Assembly (NCBI GenBank): GCA_015066445.1
Contig: SVOK01000002.1
Location: 62,001-126,000 of the forward strand
Source: Oscillospiraceae bacterium
GTDB lineage: Bacteria > Bacillota > Clostridia > Oscillospirales > Acutalibacteraceae
DNA length: 64,000 nucleotides
Reading direction: 5' to 3'
Shown here one piece after another: positions 53,117 to 61,805 of the stretch. Within the stretch, counting starts at the first letter, position 1. Each line of letters opens with the position of its first letter. Below the pieces are notes generated by a model that had not been told where the DNA came from, did no database searches, and saw only the letters and a list, made by a program, of their open reading frames with translations. Made by a program: the position numbers and the translations under genes.

Positions 53117-53177
53117 AAGAATTTCCTTTCGAGTTAATGATAAATATTAATAATTCGGAATTATTAATTTCAAATTT

Positions 53178-54185
53178 TTATCTATAGTCAATAGGTAGGG
53201 TTGCTGTGGCATTTAGCTCTGTGCCTGCCATATTGCCGCTTTCATATTCAAAAATCGCTTGAGCTCCAACCATTGCGGCATTATCGCCACAGTATTTGAG
53301 GGGTGGATAGAAAAGCTCGAAGCCTCTCTTTTTACATTCGGTATCCATACGGCAACGCAGTTCTGAGTTGGCTGAAACACCGCCTGCAACAGCTATTTTT
53401 TTATACCTCAAGCTTTCTGCGGCTTTAAAGGTGTTATCTATAAGCATATCGCAAACACGCTCTCTTATAGTGGCGCAAAGAACAGGGATGTCTATTTCCT
53501 CGCCCTTTTGTCTGGCGTTATGAACTGTGTTGATAACCGCTGTTTTGAGTCCCGAAAAGCTGAAATCATATTCTCCGCCGCCCGATTTCGGGTAGGGCAG
53601 GGGATATTTTTTAAAATCAGCAACCGTTGCGATTTTATCGAGAGTTACACCGCCCGGATATTCAAGACCCAAGCAGCGTGCGGTTTTATCAAAGCATTCG
53701 CCTGCGGCATCGTCTCTTGTGCCACCGATAATTTTGAATGATGTGTAATCTGTAACCTCAGCTAATACTGTATTACCGCCCGACACCAAAAGGCACAAAA
53801 AAGGCGGTTCTAAATCAGGGTGAGCAATGTAATTAGCCGCTATATGCGAGCGCAGATGGTGAACGGGGATAAGCGGCACTCCTAATGACAGCGCCAAGCC
53901 TTTTGCAAAGTTCACTCCCACAAGCAATGCACCGATAAGTCCCGGAGCAAAGGTGACGGCTACAGCATCAATATCGCTATAGGTAATGCCGGCTTGCTTT
54001 AAAGCCTCATCACACACGTGTGAAATAGCCTCGGTATGTCTGCGGGAAGCAATTTCGGGTACAACGCCACCGTAAATGCGGTGCTCAGCTATCTGAGTTG
54101 CTATTATATTTGAAAGAACTATTCTGCCCTCAACCACCGCTGCGGAGGTTTCGTCGCAAGAGGATTCAATTGCTAATATCTTCAT
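53178..54185 (-). CDS. tsaD: tRNA N6-threonylcarbamoyladenosine synthase subunit TsaD
   Basis: Transfers threonylcarbamoyl to A37 of ANN-decoding tRNAs, with TsaB and TsaE. Motifs: LAIESSCDETSAAV at the N-terminus, VHHLRSHIAANY with the metal His pair, LLVSGGNT, and the C-terminal CGDNAAMVGA. The start is ATG 54185 (three codons inside the TTG-initiated frame), based on AAAGG spacing. The start lies within the last codons of the upstream PTP-RimI gene (20-base overlap), indicating coupling. TsaB and TsaE are not in this window. Confidence 0.95.
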   Translation of the reverse strand: MKILAIESSCDETSAAVVEGRIVLSNIIATQIAEHRIYGGVVPEIASRRHTEAISHVCDEALKQAGITYSDIDAVAVTFAPGLIGALLVGVNFAKGLALSLGVPLIPVHHLRSHIAANYIAHPDLEPPFLCLLVSGGNTVLAEVTDYTSFKIIGGTRDDAAGECFDKTARCLGLEYPGGVTLDKIATVADFKKYPLPYPKSGGGEYDFSFSGLKTAVINTVHNARQKGEEIDIPVLCATIRERVCDMLIDNTFKAAESLRYKKIAVAGGVSANSELRCRMDTECKKRGFELFYPPLKYCGDNAAMVGAQAIFEYESGNMAGTELNATATLPIDYR

Positions 54186-55014
54186 TATTTTCAAACCTTT
54201 TAGTCATTATGTTTGCATCTTCCTGAGGGTCACGGTAAAAGTTTTTACGCACGCCCTCTTTTTTAAAGCCCATTTTTTCATAGAGTGAAATAGCCGCAAA
54301 ATTTGATTCTCTTACTTCGAGCGAAACAAAGCTGAGATTTAATTCGCCTGCTAACTCAAAAATTCTGTTGAGAAGTGCTGTTGCAACTCCTTTTTTGCGG
54401 TGCTCGGGATAAACCGCAATGTTTGTGATATAACCTTCATCAAGAATACAGCTTATGCCGACATATCCCAAAAGCCTGCTATCTTTTTCTGCAACAAAAA
54501 ACTTAGTGCCCTTTGTAAAAGAGTCAAGGATAGTAGTCTCACTCCAGGGTTCTGAAAAGCAGATTTTTTCTAAAAGAGCAATTTTTTTAATATGCTCTCT
54601 TTCCATAGTAAGTATTTCAAATGGCAGAAAAAGCTCGTCAATAGCCTTGGTTATTTCATCACGGCAGGCCCTGTAAACTTCTAATCCGCAGATAAACGGG
54701 TCGGAAATACCCTCACCTAAAACTGAAAGCTTTTCTTTTGCATAGGGCTCTAAATATGCTTTATGGGAATGGGACATACAAATTATTTTATCCGCCCATT
54801 CTAAATCTTCTGCGGTTATATTTTTAGAAATATGGCCGCTAATATCAATGCCTATTTCTTTGAGTGCTTTTACTGAGTTTTCACTGACAGGTGAGCCATC
54901 CGCTGCAAGTCCACAGCTTTTGACCGAAACATCTTTTAACCCGAGAGATTTTAAATATCCCTCTGCCATAGGACTGCGGCAGGTGTTACCTGTGCAAACA
55001 AATAATATATTCAT
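54166..55014 (-). CDS. Fusion of low-molecular-weight protein phosphatase and RimI acetyltransferase
   Basis: Residues 1-128 form a low-molecular-weight phosphotyrosine/arginine phosphatase: P-loop CTGNTCRS (Cys7, Arg13, Ser14) and the general acid Asp105 in SDPFICG. Residues 130-275 form RimI, the acetyltransferase of ribosomal protein S18: ALLEKICFSEPWSETTIL, the acetyl-CoA loop VYPEHRKKGVATALL (201-215) and VRESNFAAISLYEKMGF, FYRDP. Both active sites look intact and no stop or frame change separates them. rimI commonly stands with tsaB, tsaD and tsaE; here the phosphatase is fused in front. It follows polA as TAATG and overlaps tsaD. Confidence 0.92.
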   Translation of the reverse strand: MNILFVCTGNTCRSPMAEGYLKSLGLKDVSVKSCGLAADGSPVSENSVKALKEIGIDISGHISKNITAEDLEWADKIICMSHSHKAYLEPYAKEKLSVLGEGISDPFICGLEVYRACRDEITKAIDELFLPFEILTMEREHIKKIALLEKICFSEPWSETTILDSFTKGTKFFVAEKDSRLLGYVGISCILDEGYITNIAVYPEHRKKGVATALLNRIFELAGELNLSFVSLEVRESNFAAISLYEKMGFKKEGVRKNFYRDPQEDANIMTKRFENNEDISN

Positions 55015-57542
55015 TATCCCTTAGCCTCTAACCAATTTTTACCGTATGCTGCATCGGCTGTGAGTCTTACTGCAAGCGAAGCGGATTTTTCCATTTCCTC
55101 GGCTAACAGACTGCAAACCTTTTCGGCATCGTTTTTATCACACTCAACTATAAGCTCATCGTGCACCTGCAAAATAAGCTTAGCTGTGGGGATTTCCTTT
55201 TCAAGGCGGCCGAACACATTTATCATCGCAAGCTTGATAATATCTGCAGCTGTGCCCTGAATGGGAGCATTTCTTGCAACCCTTTCGCCAAATGCTCTGA
55301 GCATACCGTTAGAGTTATTAAGCTCGGGCAAATATCTTCTTCTGCCGAAAAGGGTTGTCACAAAGCCGTCAAGCTTGGCTTGTTTTATGGTATTTTCCAT
55401 ATAATCTGCTACACCTGAATAGGAGGCAAGATAGTTTTTAATATAGCTGTCAGCCTCGGCTCTTGTTACGCCGATATCCTTTGAAAGCGAGAATGCACCA
55501 ATGCCATAAACTATACCGAAGTTTACCGCTTTAGCACGGCTTCTCATAATGGGGGTTACCATATCTTCGGGCATATTGAAAACCTGCGCCGCAGTAGCAG
55601 TGTGAATATCTGCGCCTGATAAAAAGGCGTTTATCATATTTTGGTCGTTTGCAATGTGCGCCAAAACACGAAGTTCTATCTGAGAATAGTCGGCGTCGCA
55701 AAGAACTCGGTTTTCTGGTGCAATAAAATATTCACGAAGACGCTTACCCTCGCTTGTTCTTACGGGGATATTCTGCAAATTAGGCTCCAATGAGCTTATT
55801 CTGCCTGTTCTCGCTTCGGTCTGGTTAAATGTGGTATGAATTCTGCCGTCCTCTGCTATGCAGCCCTGCAAACCGTCCGCATAAGTGGATTTGAGCTTAG
55901 CTAATTGACGGTATTCCAAGAGTAAAGCTACAGCAGGGTGGCGGTCCTTAAGCTCTTCTAAAACTTCGGCATTAGTGCTGTATCCGCTCTTGGTTTTTTT
56001 CTTGGCGGGAAGCTCTAACTTTTCAAAAAGGGCAACGCCTAACTGCTTTGGAGAATTGAGATTAAACTCATAGCCTACAAGGGAGTAGATTTCTTTTTCT
56101 ATAACCGAAATGCGCTCGCCCAATTCGTCTGATAATTTTTCAAGACCTTCTTTATCAACCAAAAAGCCGCAAAGCTCCATATTGCCTAACACCTTAGCAA
56201 GGGGAAGCTCAATTTCCTCTAAAAGCTTTAGCTGATTTGTGGCTTCGAGCTCTTTTTTCAGATTATCGCAAGCAATTTTGAAACCGCAGGCGTTTTTTAT
56301 AAATTCGTCTGCCTCGCCGAGTATTTCGGGTGTGGCACCATATTCTAAAATAAGCCTTTCTGCTGCATAAGACGAGGAAGCGGGGTTACAAAGATACGCC
56401 GCAAGCATAGCATCAAAGCTTATGCTGGAAATGTTATTATTCTGCTTGTAAAGATTTTTATAGTCAAACACCCGTTTTTTAATATTCGGGTTTTCCATAA
56501 CAGCTTTAAGTGTTTGGTAGTCAGAACGGCAGACACCGTCTTCCCAGACAAGGGCTATGTTTTCGTCTTCACAGTAAACGGTGATTTCGGTAATAGAGTC
56601 GGGGAAAGTTTCCTTTACCTCGGTTTTCTTTGCCTCTTCCATATCAAAGCCTATCTGCATCTGAGCATTCACAGGCTCCAAGTCCATTTTTTCCATAAGC
56701 TTGAAAAATTCGAGCTTGGTCATTAAAGCGGCAAGCTCTGTTTTTTGAGGAGCTTTTGTTTTATAGTCCGCAATATTCTCATTTATGGGAGCGGCTTTGC
56801 ATATAGTACCGAGCTCACGGCTAAGAAATGCGCTATCCTTTCCTGCCTCTAATTTTTTGCGTACGCCGTCTTTAATTTCAAGACTTTCGAGATTTTCATA
56901 AATATAATCAATAGTGTGATATCTTGTGATAAGGTCGGTGGCGGTTTTTTCGCCCACGCCTGCAACGCCGGGTATGTTATCGGAAGAATCTCCCATCAAG
57001 GCTTTTAGCTCTATCATTTCGGGAGGAGTGAGTCCGTATTTCAGGAAAAGCGCCACTTTATCGTAATTAATAATTTCAGGGTGTCCCATTTTGGTTGCCG
57101 CAAGCAAAACTCTTGTTTTATCCGACACTAACTGCAGGGAATCACGGTCGCCAGTTGAGATAACACATTCATTACCGCTCTGCTCCGAAAGGTGGGCTAA
57201 TGTGCCTAAAATATCATCTGCCTCAAAGCCCTCACATTCAATACAGGTATATCCTGCGAGCTTTAACCATTCTTTTAAAACAGGCATTTGCTCTGCCAAT
57301 TCCGGCGGCATACCTTTTCTGCCTGCTTTATATTCTGAATACTGCTTATGACGGAAGGTTGGAGCCTTTAAATCAAAAGCCACTGCTACACCGTCAGGCT
57401 TTTCCATTTCGCAAAGCTTATTTAAAATATTGATAAAACCGTATATTCCGTTTGTATATTGACCGTCCTTAGTGGATAGTAATTTAATACCGTAAAAAGC
57501 ACGGTTTATAATACTGTTACCGTCAATCGCAAGCAGCTTCAA
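55014..57542 (-). CDS. polA: DNA polymerase I
   Basis: Repair and lagging-strand gap-filling polymerase. The 842 residues comprise a 5' nuclease (1-290; AIDGNSIINRAFYG, AFDLKAPTFRH, GDSSDNIPGVAGVGEKTA), a degenerate 3'-5' exonuclease-like domain (about 300-450) and the polymerase (TEARTGRISSLEPNLQNIPVR, DADYSQIELRVLAH, VHDELIVE). In the exonuclease region the usual DxE motif is missing, as in Bacillus PolA, so no proofreading is expected. The start is TTG at 57542 with AGAGGTG at good spacing. It is the first gene of the polA to PBP2 operon. Confidence 0.95.
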   Translation of the reverse strand: MKLLAIDGNSIINRAFYGIKLLSTKDGQYTNGIYGFINILNKLCEMEKPDGVAVAFDLKAPTFRHKQYSEYKAGRKGMPPELAEQMPVLKEWLKLAGYTCIECEGFEADDILGTLAHLSEQSGNECVISTGDRDSLQLVSDKTRVLLAATKMGHPEIINYDKVALFLKYGLTPPEMIELKALMGDSSDNIPGVAGVGEKTATDLITRYHTIDYIYENLESLEIKDGVRKKLEAGKDSAFLSRELGTICKAAPINENIADYKTKAPQKTELAALMTKLEFFKLMEKMDLEPVNAQMQIGFDMEEAKKTEVKETFPDSITEITVYCEDENIALVWEDGVCRSDYQTLKAVMENPNIKKRVFDYKNLYKQNNNISSISFDAMLAAYLCNPASSSYAAERLILEYGATPEILGEADEFIKNACGFKIACDNLKKELEATNQLKLLEEIELPLAKVLGNMELCGFLVDKEGLEKLSDELGERISVIEKEIYSLVGYEFNLNSPKQLGVALFEKLELPAKKKTKSGYSTNAEVLEELKDRHPAVALLLEYRQLAKLKSTYADGLQGCIAEDGRIHTTFNQTEARTGRISSLEPNLQNIPVRTSEGKRLREYFIAPENRVLCDADYSQIELRVLAHIANDQNMINAFLSGADIHTATAAQVFNMPEDMVTPIMRSRAKAVNFGIVYGIGAFSLSKDIGVTRAEADSYIKNYLASYSGVADYMENTIKQAKLDGFVTTLFGRRRYLPELNNSNGMLRAFGERVARNAPIQGTAADIIKLAMINVFGRLEKEIPTAKLILQVHDELIVECDKNDAEKVCSLLAEEMEKSASLAVRLTADAAYGKNWLEAKG

Positions 57543-57577
57543 GCTTTTACACCTCTATATACTATATAATCTATATT

Positions 57578-57606
57578 ATTATAACACACTTTAGATTATA
57601 TGTCAC
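57578..57606 (-). promoter_or_regulatory. Promoter of the polA operon
   Basis: Minus-strand GTGACA (57606-57601), 17-base spacer, TATAAT (57583-57578), 36 bases before the polA TTG start. Confidence 0.72.
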
Positions 57607-57631
57607 CCCATTTTGCAATTTTTTTACAAAA

Positions 57632-57664
57632 AAATATTCGCCCGCTAAAAAACGGACGAATATT
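57632..57664 (-). terminator. Terminator of mntP
   Basis: AATATTCG and CCG (57633-57643) pair with CGG and CGAATATT (57653-57664) with one wobble; the minus-strand tail has seven T residues. Confidence 0.88.
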
Positions 57665-57672
57665 AAAGAATT

Positions 57673-58251
57673 TTAAAATTTAAGTATTCCTAAATGCTCT
57701 AACAGGATTTTTGCTCCTAAAAGGATAAGTATTGCGCCACCTGTGAATTCTGCCTTTGATTTCCATTTCATACCGCAGATATTGCCGATTTTAACGCCGA
57801 TAGCTGACAGTGTAAAGGTTATAACACCGATAAAGAGAACCGCTAAATAGGCTTTAGCCGCTTCGCCCTTTAAATCCATTGCCAATGCTATACCTGCCGC
57901 CAAAGCATCAATACTGGTGGCGATAGCCATTAAAAGCATAGTTTTAAAGCCAAAATCACAGTCACTGCAGCCCTCTTCCTTAGAAAACGATTCTTTTATC
58001 ATATTAGCGCCTATTGCCCCTAACAAAACAAAGGCTATCCAATGGTCAACAGCGGTTACATATTTTTCAAAGGCTGAGCCCAGGCAGTAGCCTATAAACG
58101 GCATAAGTGCCTGAAAACCGCCAAACCAAAGACCTGCAATAAGCATATGCTTTGGCTTAACCTTTGGTGTGGCAAGCCCTTTGCAAACGGCAACAGCAAA
58201 AGCGTCCATAGAAAGACCTACAGCCAGTATAAACAGCTCAAAAATTCCCAT
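57673..58251 (-). CDS. mntP: Manganese efflux pump MntP
   Basis: A 192-residue membrane protein with six helices in two repeats. The family's paired Asp motifs are GLSMDAFAVAVCKGL (about 13-27) and ATSIDALAAGIALAM (about 110-124), each in a membrane helix and expected to handle Mn2+. It has its own promoter and terminator. Many mntP genes follow a yybP-ykoY manganese riboswitch; the 80 bases upstream are too short and unstructured for one, but a palindrome lies in the promoter. Confidence 0.93.
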   Translation of the reverse strand: MGIFELFILAVGLSMDAFAVAVCKGLATPKVKPKHMLIAGLWFGGFQALMPFIGYCLGSAFEKYVTAVDHWIAFVLLGAIGANMIKESFSKEEGCSDCDFGFKTMLLMAIATSIDALAAGIALAMDLKGEAAKAYLAVLFIGVITFTLSAIGVKIGNICGMKWKSKAEFTGGAILILLGAKILLEHLGILKF

Positions 58252-58304
58252 TAAGTAAAAACACTCCCGAAATATGTTTATTCCGAAAAATAAAATATGA
58301 TGAC

Positions 58305-58333
58305 ATTTTACCTTTGGTAAGTATAATTGTCAA
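58305..58333 (-). promoter_or_regulatory. mntP promoter with palindrome in the spacer
   Basis: Minus-strand TTGACA (58333-58328), 17-base spacer, TAAAAT (58310-58305). The palindrome TTACC-TTT-GGTAA (58308-58320) overlaps the -10 and fills half of the spacer, a position at which a bound repressor would block RNA polymerase. Confidence 0.68.
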
Positions 58334-58363
58334 GAAATAAACATATTGTGTTGAAATAAAAAG

Positions 58364-59296
58364 TTAAAGCTTTGCAAGCAAATTGTCAATAGAAGCGTCG
58401 TTTTTAAGGTCAACCTCGCAGGGCTTTTTACAAAGACTCCAAAGCTCGGTGTGTTCGCTTGTTTCCCCTGAGGCTACGGTTTTGAGCTCACCCAAGGTTT
58501 CAAATTCAAGCATAACATCATTGGTGTATGTTTCAAAAGAACAGCCGCCGTCAGGGTAATTGCCGTTCGGGTGGTTAGTATCATACTTTTTGCAGAGAAT
58601 ATCCTCACCCAAAACGTAATATGCAGTACCGCAATTAAGGTCAAAGCCTAATTTGATGGGCTTTTCGGCTTTTTCGTCCTGACGTACGGTTACATATTTG
58701 TTGCCCCAGTAAATACGGTCGTTGCTCATATCGGTATAAGGCCATACGGAGATAATTCTGTTTGAAAGAAGACCTGTATCGTTAGTGTTCATTGGAACAA
58801 TGAGTGTGCCGCCCTTATCACAAACAGAAAGAGCCCAGATAGCAAAATCCTGAGGCTTGTCAGCAATATTTTTAACCTTCATAATAACCTGCATATTAGC
58901 ATCGTCAGAGTCCATTTTAAGCTCCATTGTTTTGATAATTCCCACCTGAGTGTCAGCTTCAGGAGTGAAAATTGCGCCGTGTTCGGTTACGGTGTAGTCC
59001 ACTTTTCTGTCGTCAGGCAAATAGGTTTCGGGATGGCTTTCAGGAGAAAGCCAGATTCTGTGACCACCAAGGTTTTCCCAAGCTCTGCCTTCGCCCCAGA
59101 AATCAGTGTAAGCCTTATCCTGCTTGGGAACATAAGCTTTTCTGTCACTCGACATAAAGTTTTTGCCGCCAACAAAACCAAAGCTTATAACACGAGGGCC
59201 TAAATCTACGGTTACTAAAGCTTCAATAACTCCGTTTGAGATACTTACGCATCTGCCATATTCTTTAAAGCTTGCAATTTCTTTTATTGTTACCAT
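58364..59296 (-). CDS. Galactose-mutarotase-like fold protein (DUF4380 type)
   Basis: A 310-residue cytosolic protein dominated by beta strands: VTVDLGPRVISFGFVGGKNFM near the start, GGHRIWLSPESHPETYLPD near 80 and GFDLNCGTAYYVLGED, as in mutarotase-like supersandwich proteins of DUF4380. The family has no well-established substrate; carbohydrates are expected from the fold. The start is ATG 59296, seven bases after GGAG; the frame extends to 59344 inside tmcAL without ribosome site. The stop of tmcAL overlaps this region by a few bases, so the two are co-transcribed. Confidence 0.72.
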   Translation of the reverse strand: MVTIKEIASFKEYGRCVSISNGVIEALVTVDLGPRVISFGFVGGKNFMSSDRKAYVPKQDKAYTDFWGEGRAWENLGGHRIWLSPESHPETYLPDDRKVDYTVTEHGAIFTPEADTQVGIIKTMELKMDSDDANMQVIMKVKNIADKPQDFAIWALSVCDKGGTLIVPMNTNDTGLLSNRIISVWPYTDMSNDRIYWGNKYVTVRQDEKAEKPIKLGFDLNCGTAYYVLGEDILCKKYDTNHPNGNYPDGGCSFETYTNDVMLEFETLGELKTVASGETSEHTELWSLCKKPCEVDLKNDASIDNLLAKL

Positions 59297-59298
59297 TT

Positions 59299-60468
59299 TT
59301 AACACTCCGTTTTTATTATTTTTGCTGTATATTCCAATCCGCACTTAAGCGGTTTAGCTAACGATAAGCCGAATAAATCGGTAGCCCTGCATTCGGTTTC
59401 AAACACCTTTAAAGCACCGTCCCCCAAAGCCTTGATTTCAGAGGGCTTCACAACAATGGGTATAGTTTCAGTTGCAGCAGCGGTTTTAAGCTGAGCCTCA
59501 CCTTTTTTATTAAAGCCTAAAACCCTTATATAAGGCTGTGGCTTCATAAAAAAGCTGTTATCTGCACCTATAAAAGCCGAAAGGGTAAGCCGTCTTATTC
59601 TGGCAAGGGTGTAACGCTTGACCTTGATTATATTATATAGGTCTTCGGTATTTTCCGCAAGCCTTATTGCAGAAAAAAGCTTGTTTTCCACGCCTTCGCT
59701 TAAGTCGGGCAGGGTTTTAAGTATTTCGGGGCTTTTTGTTCGCAGTACTGCAAGTATTGCCCTGTCTATAGTGTTTATATCCGAAATGGTCTCGGGAGAA
59801 AATAGGCTTAAAACTGATTCGCTCATATATTTGCGGCAAAAATCATAGTCACCGCATTTTAATTTTTCTCTTAAAAGAGAGGCAGAAACGAACTCGGCCT
59901 CGGCTTTTGAATCATGGTCAGCGCCGATGCGTTTTACAGTGCTGAAATTTATATCAAGCTTTAATCTATTTGCTGCTTTAATATATTCGATAGCAAGATT
60001 GTTGTTAGGCTTTGAGAGTATATCACCAATAAGCCCGCATTCTGCGGCAGCAGCCTCTCGGGCTGCGGCGAAGGTAACGCCTGAATCAAGCTTTTTGGCT
60101 AAATTTTCGGAAAATTCAGAGCCCAGTAAAATATCAGCTGCTTTTTCAAGAGGCGCAGTATCGCCACATTCACTGCCGAAAATAATACTGTCACAACCAA
60201 TGCCTTTAAGTGCAGTAACTCCGCCTAAAGCAAAGTTTTCCGCTGTGGACATTGACCACAGAACCGGAAGCTCCACTACAAGGTCCACGCCGCTTTTGAG
60301 TGCGGCTTCGGCTCGTATTCTTTTTTCGGCAATGGCGGTCTCGCCCCTTTGCACAAAGTTGCCGCTTATAACCGCCACAACAGTACCCTGCTTTTTGGCT
60401 TCGTTTATTAAATATTCGTGTCCTTTATGGAGCGGATTAAACTCCGCAATTATGCCTACAGCTGACAA
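59299..60468 (-). CDS. tmcAL: tRNA(Met) cytidine acetate ligase
   Basis: Makes N4-acetylcytidine at the wobble base of elongator tRNA-Met using acetate and ATP. The nucleotidyltransferase motif NPLHKGH is at residues 11-17; AVISGNFVQRGETAIAEKRIRAEAAL and VVELPVLWSMSTAENFALGGV follow, typical of the YlbM/TmcAL family. Length 389 is normal. The start codon is TTG (60468) after AGAGGTGAG. It diverges from ackA with interlocking promoters; the enzyme uses acetate, while the divergent gene makes acetyl phosphate/acetate, an intriguing pairing. Confidence 0.92.
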   Translation of the reverse strand: MSAVGIIAEFNPLHKGHEYLINEAKKQGTVVAVISGNFVQRGETAIAEKRIRAEAALKSGVDLVVELPVLWSMSTAENFALGGVTALKGIGCDSIIFGSECGDTAPLEKAADILLGSEFSENLAKKLDSGVTFAAAREAAAAECGLIGDILSKPNNNLAIEYIKAANRLKLDINFSTVKRIGADHDSKAEAEFVSASLLREKLKCGDYDFCRKYMSESVLSLFSPETISDINTIDRAILAVLRTKSPEILKTLPDLSEGVENKLFSAIRLAENTEDLYNIIKVKRYTLARIRRLTLSAFIGADNSFFMKPQPYIRVLGFNKKGEAQLKTAAATETIPIVVKPSEIKALGDGALKVFETECRATDLFGLSLAKPLKCGLEYTAKIIKTEC

Positions 60469-60494
60469 AAACTCACCTCTTTTTGAAAAAAGGC

Positions 60495-60547
60495 TTGAAA
60501 AACCTTTATTTATAAGATATTATATATTAGTTAAGAAAATTTTACAA
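60495..60547. promoter_or_regulatory. Interlocking divergent promoters of ackA (+) and tmcAL (-)
   Basis: Plus strand: TTGAAA (60495-60500), 17-base spacer, TATTAT (60518-60523). Minus strand: TTGTAA (60547-60542), 17-base spacer, TATAAT (60524-60519). The two -10 boxes occupy almost the same bases, so only one promoter can be open at a time. Confidence 0.72.
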
Positions 60548-60593
60548 TAATTTTATGATTTCTTCAATAAAAGTTTTAAACGGAGGAGTAAAA

Positions 60594-61790
60594 ATGAAGA
60601 TTTTTGTTGTAAACGCAGGTAGTTCATCACTTAAGTATCAGCTTATTGATATGGAAAATGAGCAGGTACTTTGTAAAGGTCTTTGCGAGCGTATCGGTGA
60701 GAGTGGCGCTATCACCCACAAGGCGGCTGACGGCCGTACCTATACTGCTGATACTGCAATGCCTACCCACAGCGAGGCTTTTGAGGCTGTAGTTTATGCT
60801 ATGACTAAGAGCGATGCTAAGGTTATTAACTCTTTTGATGAGGTTTCGGCTATCGGTCACAGAATTGTGCAGGGCGGTAGCATCTTTAAGGGCTCATGTC
60901 TTATCACAGATAAGGCTTTACAGGATATTGACGATCTCGGTGCATTAGCTCCCTTACATAACCCTGCTCACGTGCTTGCTATCAAGGCTTGCATCAAGAC
61001 CTTCGGCTCAGATAAGCCTCAGGTTGCAGTATTTGATACCTCTTTCCATCAGACAATGCCTGACAAGGCTTATATGTTTGCGCTTCCTTATAAGTATTAT
61101 GAGAAGTACGGTGTTCGTAAATACGGCGCTCACGGTACATCTCACCACTTTGTAAGTGACCGTGTAGCTGCTCTTGAAGGCAAGGATAAGAAAGACATTA
61201 AGATTATCACCTGTCACTTAGGAAACGGTTGCTCTATCACTGCAATTAAGGACGGCGTTTGTGTTGATACATCTATGGGCTTTACCCCTCTTGACGGATT
61301 TATGATGGGTACCCGTACAGGTACACTTGACCCCTCTGCTCTTACCTTTATTGCTGAGAAAGAAAATCTTTCTCCCGCTGATATTAACCGTATCTGCAAC
61401 AAGGAATCAGGCGTTCTCGGTGTTTCGGGTGTTTCTAACGATAACCGTGATGTTATTGCCGCCGCTAACGAGGGTAATGACAGAGCAAGACTTGCAATTC
61501 AGATGCAGCGTTATCAGATTATCAAGTTCATCGGCTCTTACATTGCTGCTATGAACGGTGTTGACGCTATCGTATTCACAGGCGGTATTGGTGAAAACGA
61601 TAAGGGTCTTCGCAAGGAAATTCTTGAAAGCTTCACTTATATGGGCGTTGAAATTAGTGACGAAAAGAATGATATTCACGGTGAAGAGGTTAAGATTTCT
61701 ACTGAAAACAGTAAGGTTAACGTTTATGTTATTCCTACCAACGAAGAGCTTGCTATTGCAAGAGATACATTGGCAATTATTTCTAAGTAA
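60594..61790 (+). CDS. ackA: Acetate kinase
   Basis: Produces ATP and acetate from acetyl phosphate, a main energy step in fermenters. N-terminal NAGSSSLKYQL (residues 6-16), GHRIVQGG, FDTSFHQTMP with the conserved region near the active site, HLGNGCSITAI, MGTRTGTLDP and FTGGIGEN are intact. The start is ATG 60594, eight bases after GGAGGAG; the upstream in-frame ATG at 60555 lacks a site. 398 residues. No pta gene is next to it. galK follows 15 bases later, so the two are probably one transcript. Confidence 0.97.
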   Translation: MKIFVVNAGSSSLKYQLIDMENEQVLCKGLCERIGESGAITHKAADGRTYTADTAMPTHSEAFEAVVYAMTKSDAKVINSFDEVSAIGHRIVQGGSIFKGSCLITDKALQDIDDLGALAPLHNPAHVLAIKACIKTFGSDKPQVAVFDTSFHQTMPDKAYMFALPYKYYEKYGVRKYGAHGTSHHFVSDRVAALEGKDKKDIKIITCHLGNGCSITAIKDGVCVDTSMGFTPLDGFMMGTRTGTLDPSALTFIAEKENLSPADINRICNKESGVLGVSGVSNDNRDVIAAANEGNDRARLAIQMQRYQIIKFIGSYIAAMNGVDAIVFTGGIGENDKGLRKEILESFTYMGVEISDEKNDIHGEEVKISTENSKVNVYVIPTNEELAIARDTLAIISK

Positions 61791-61805
61791 AATAAGGAGT
61801 CCCTT

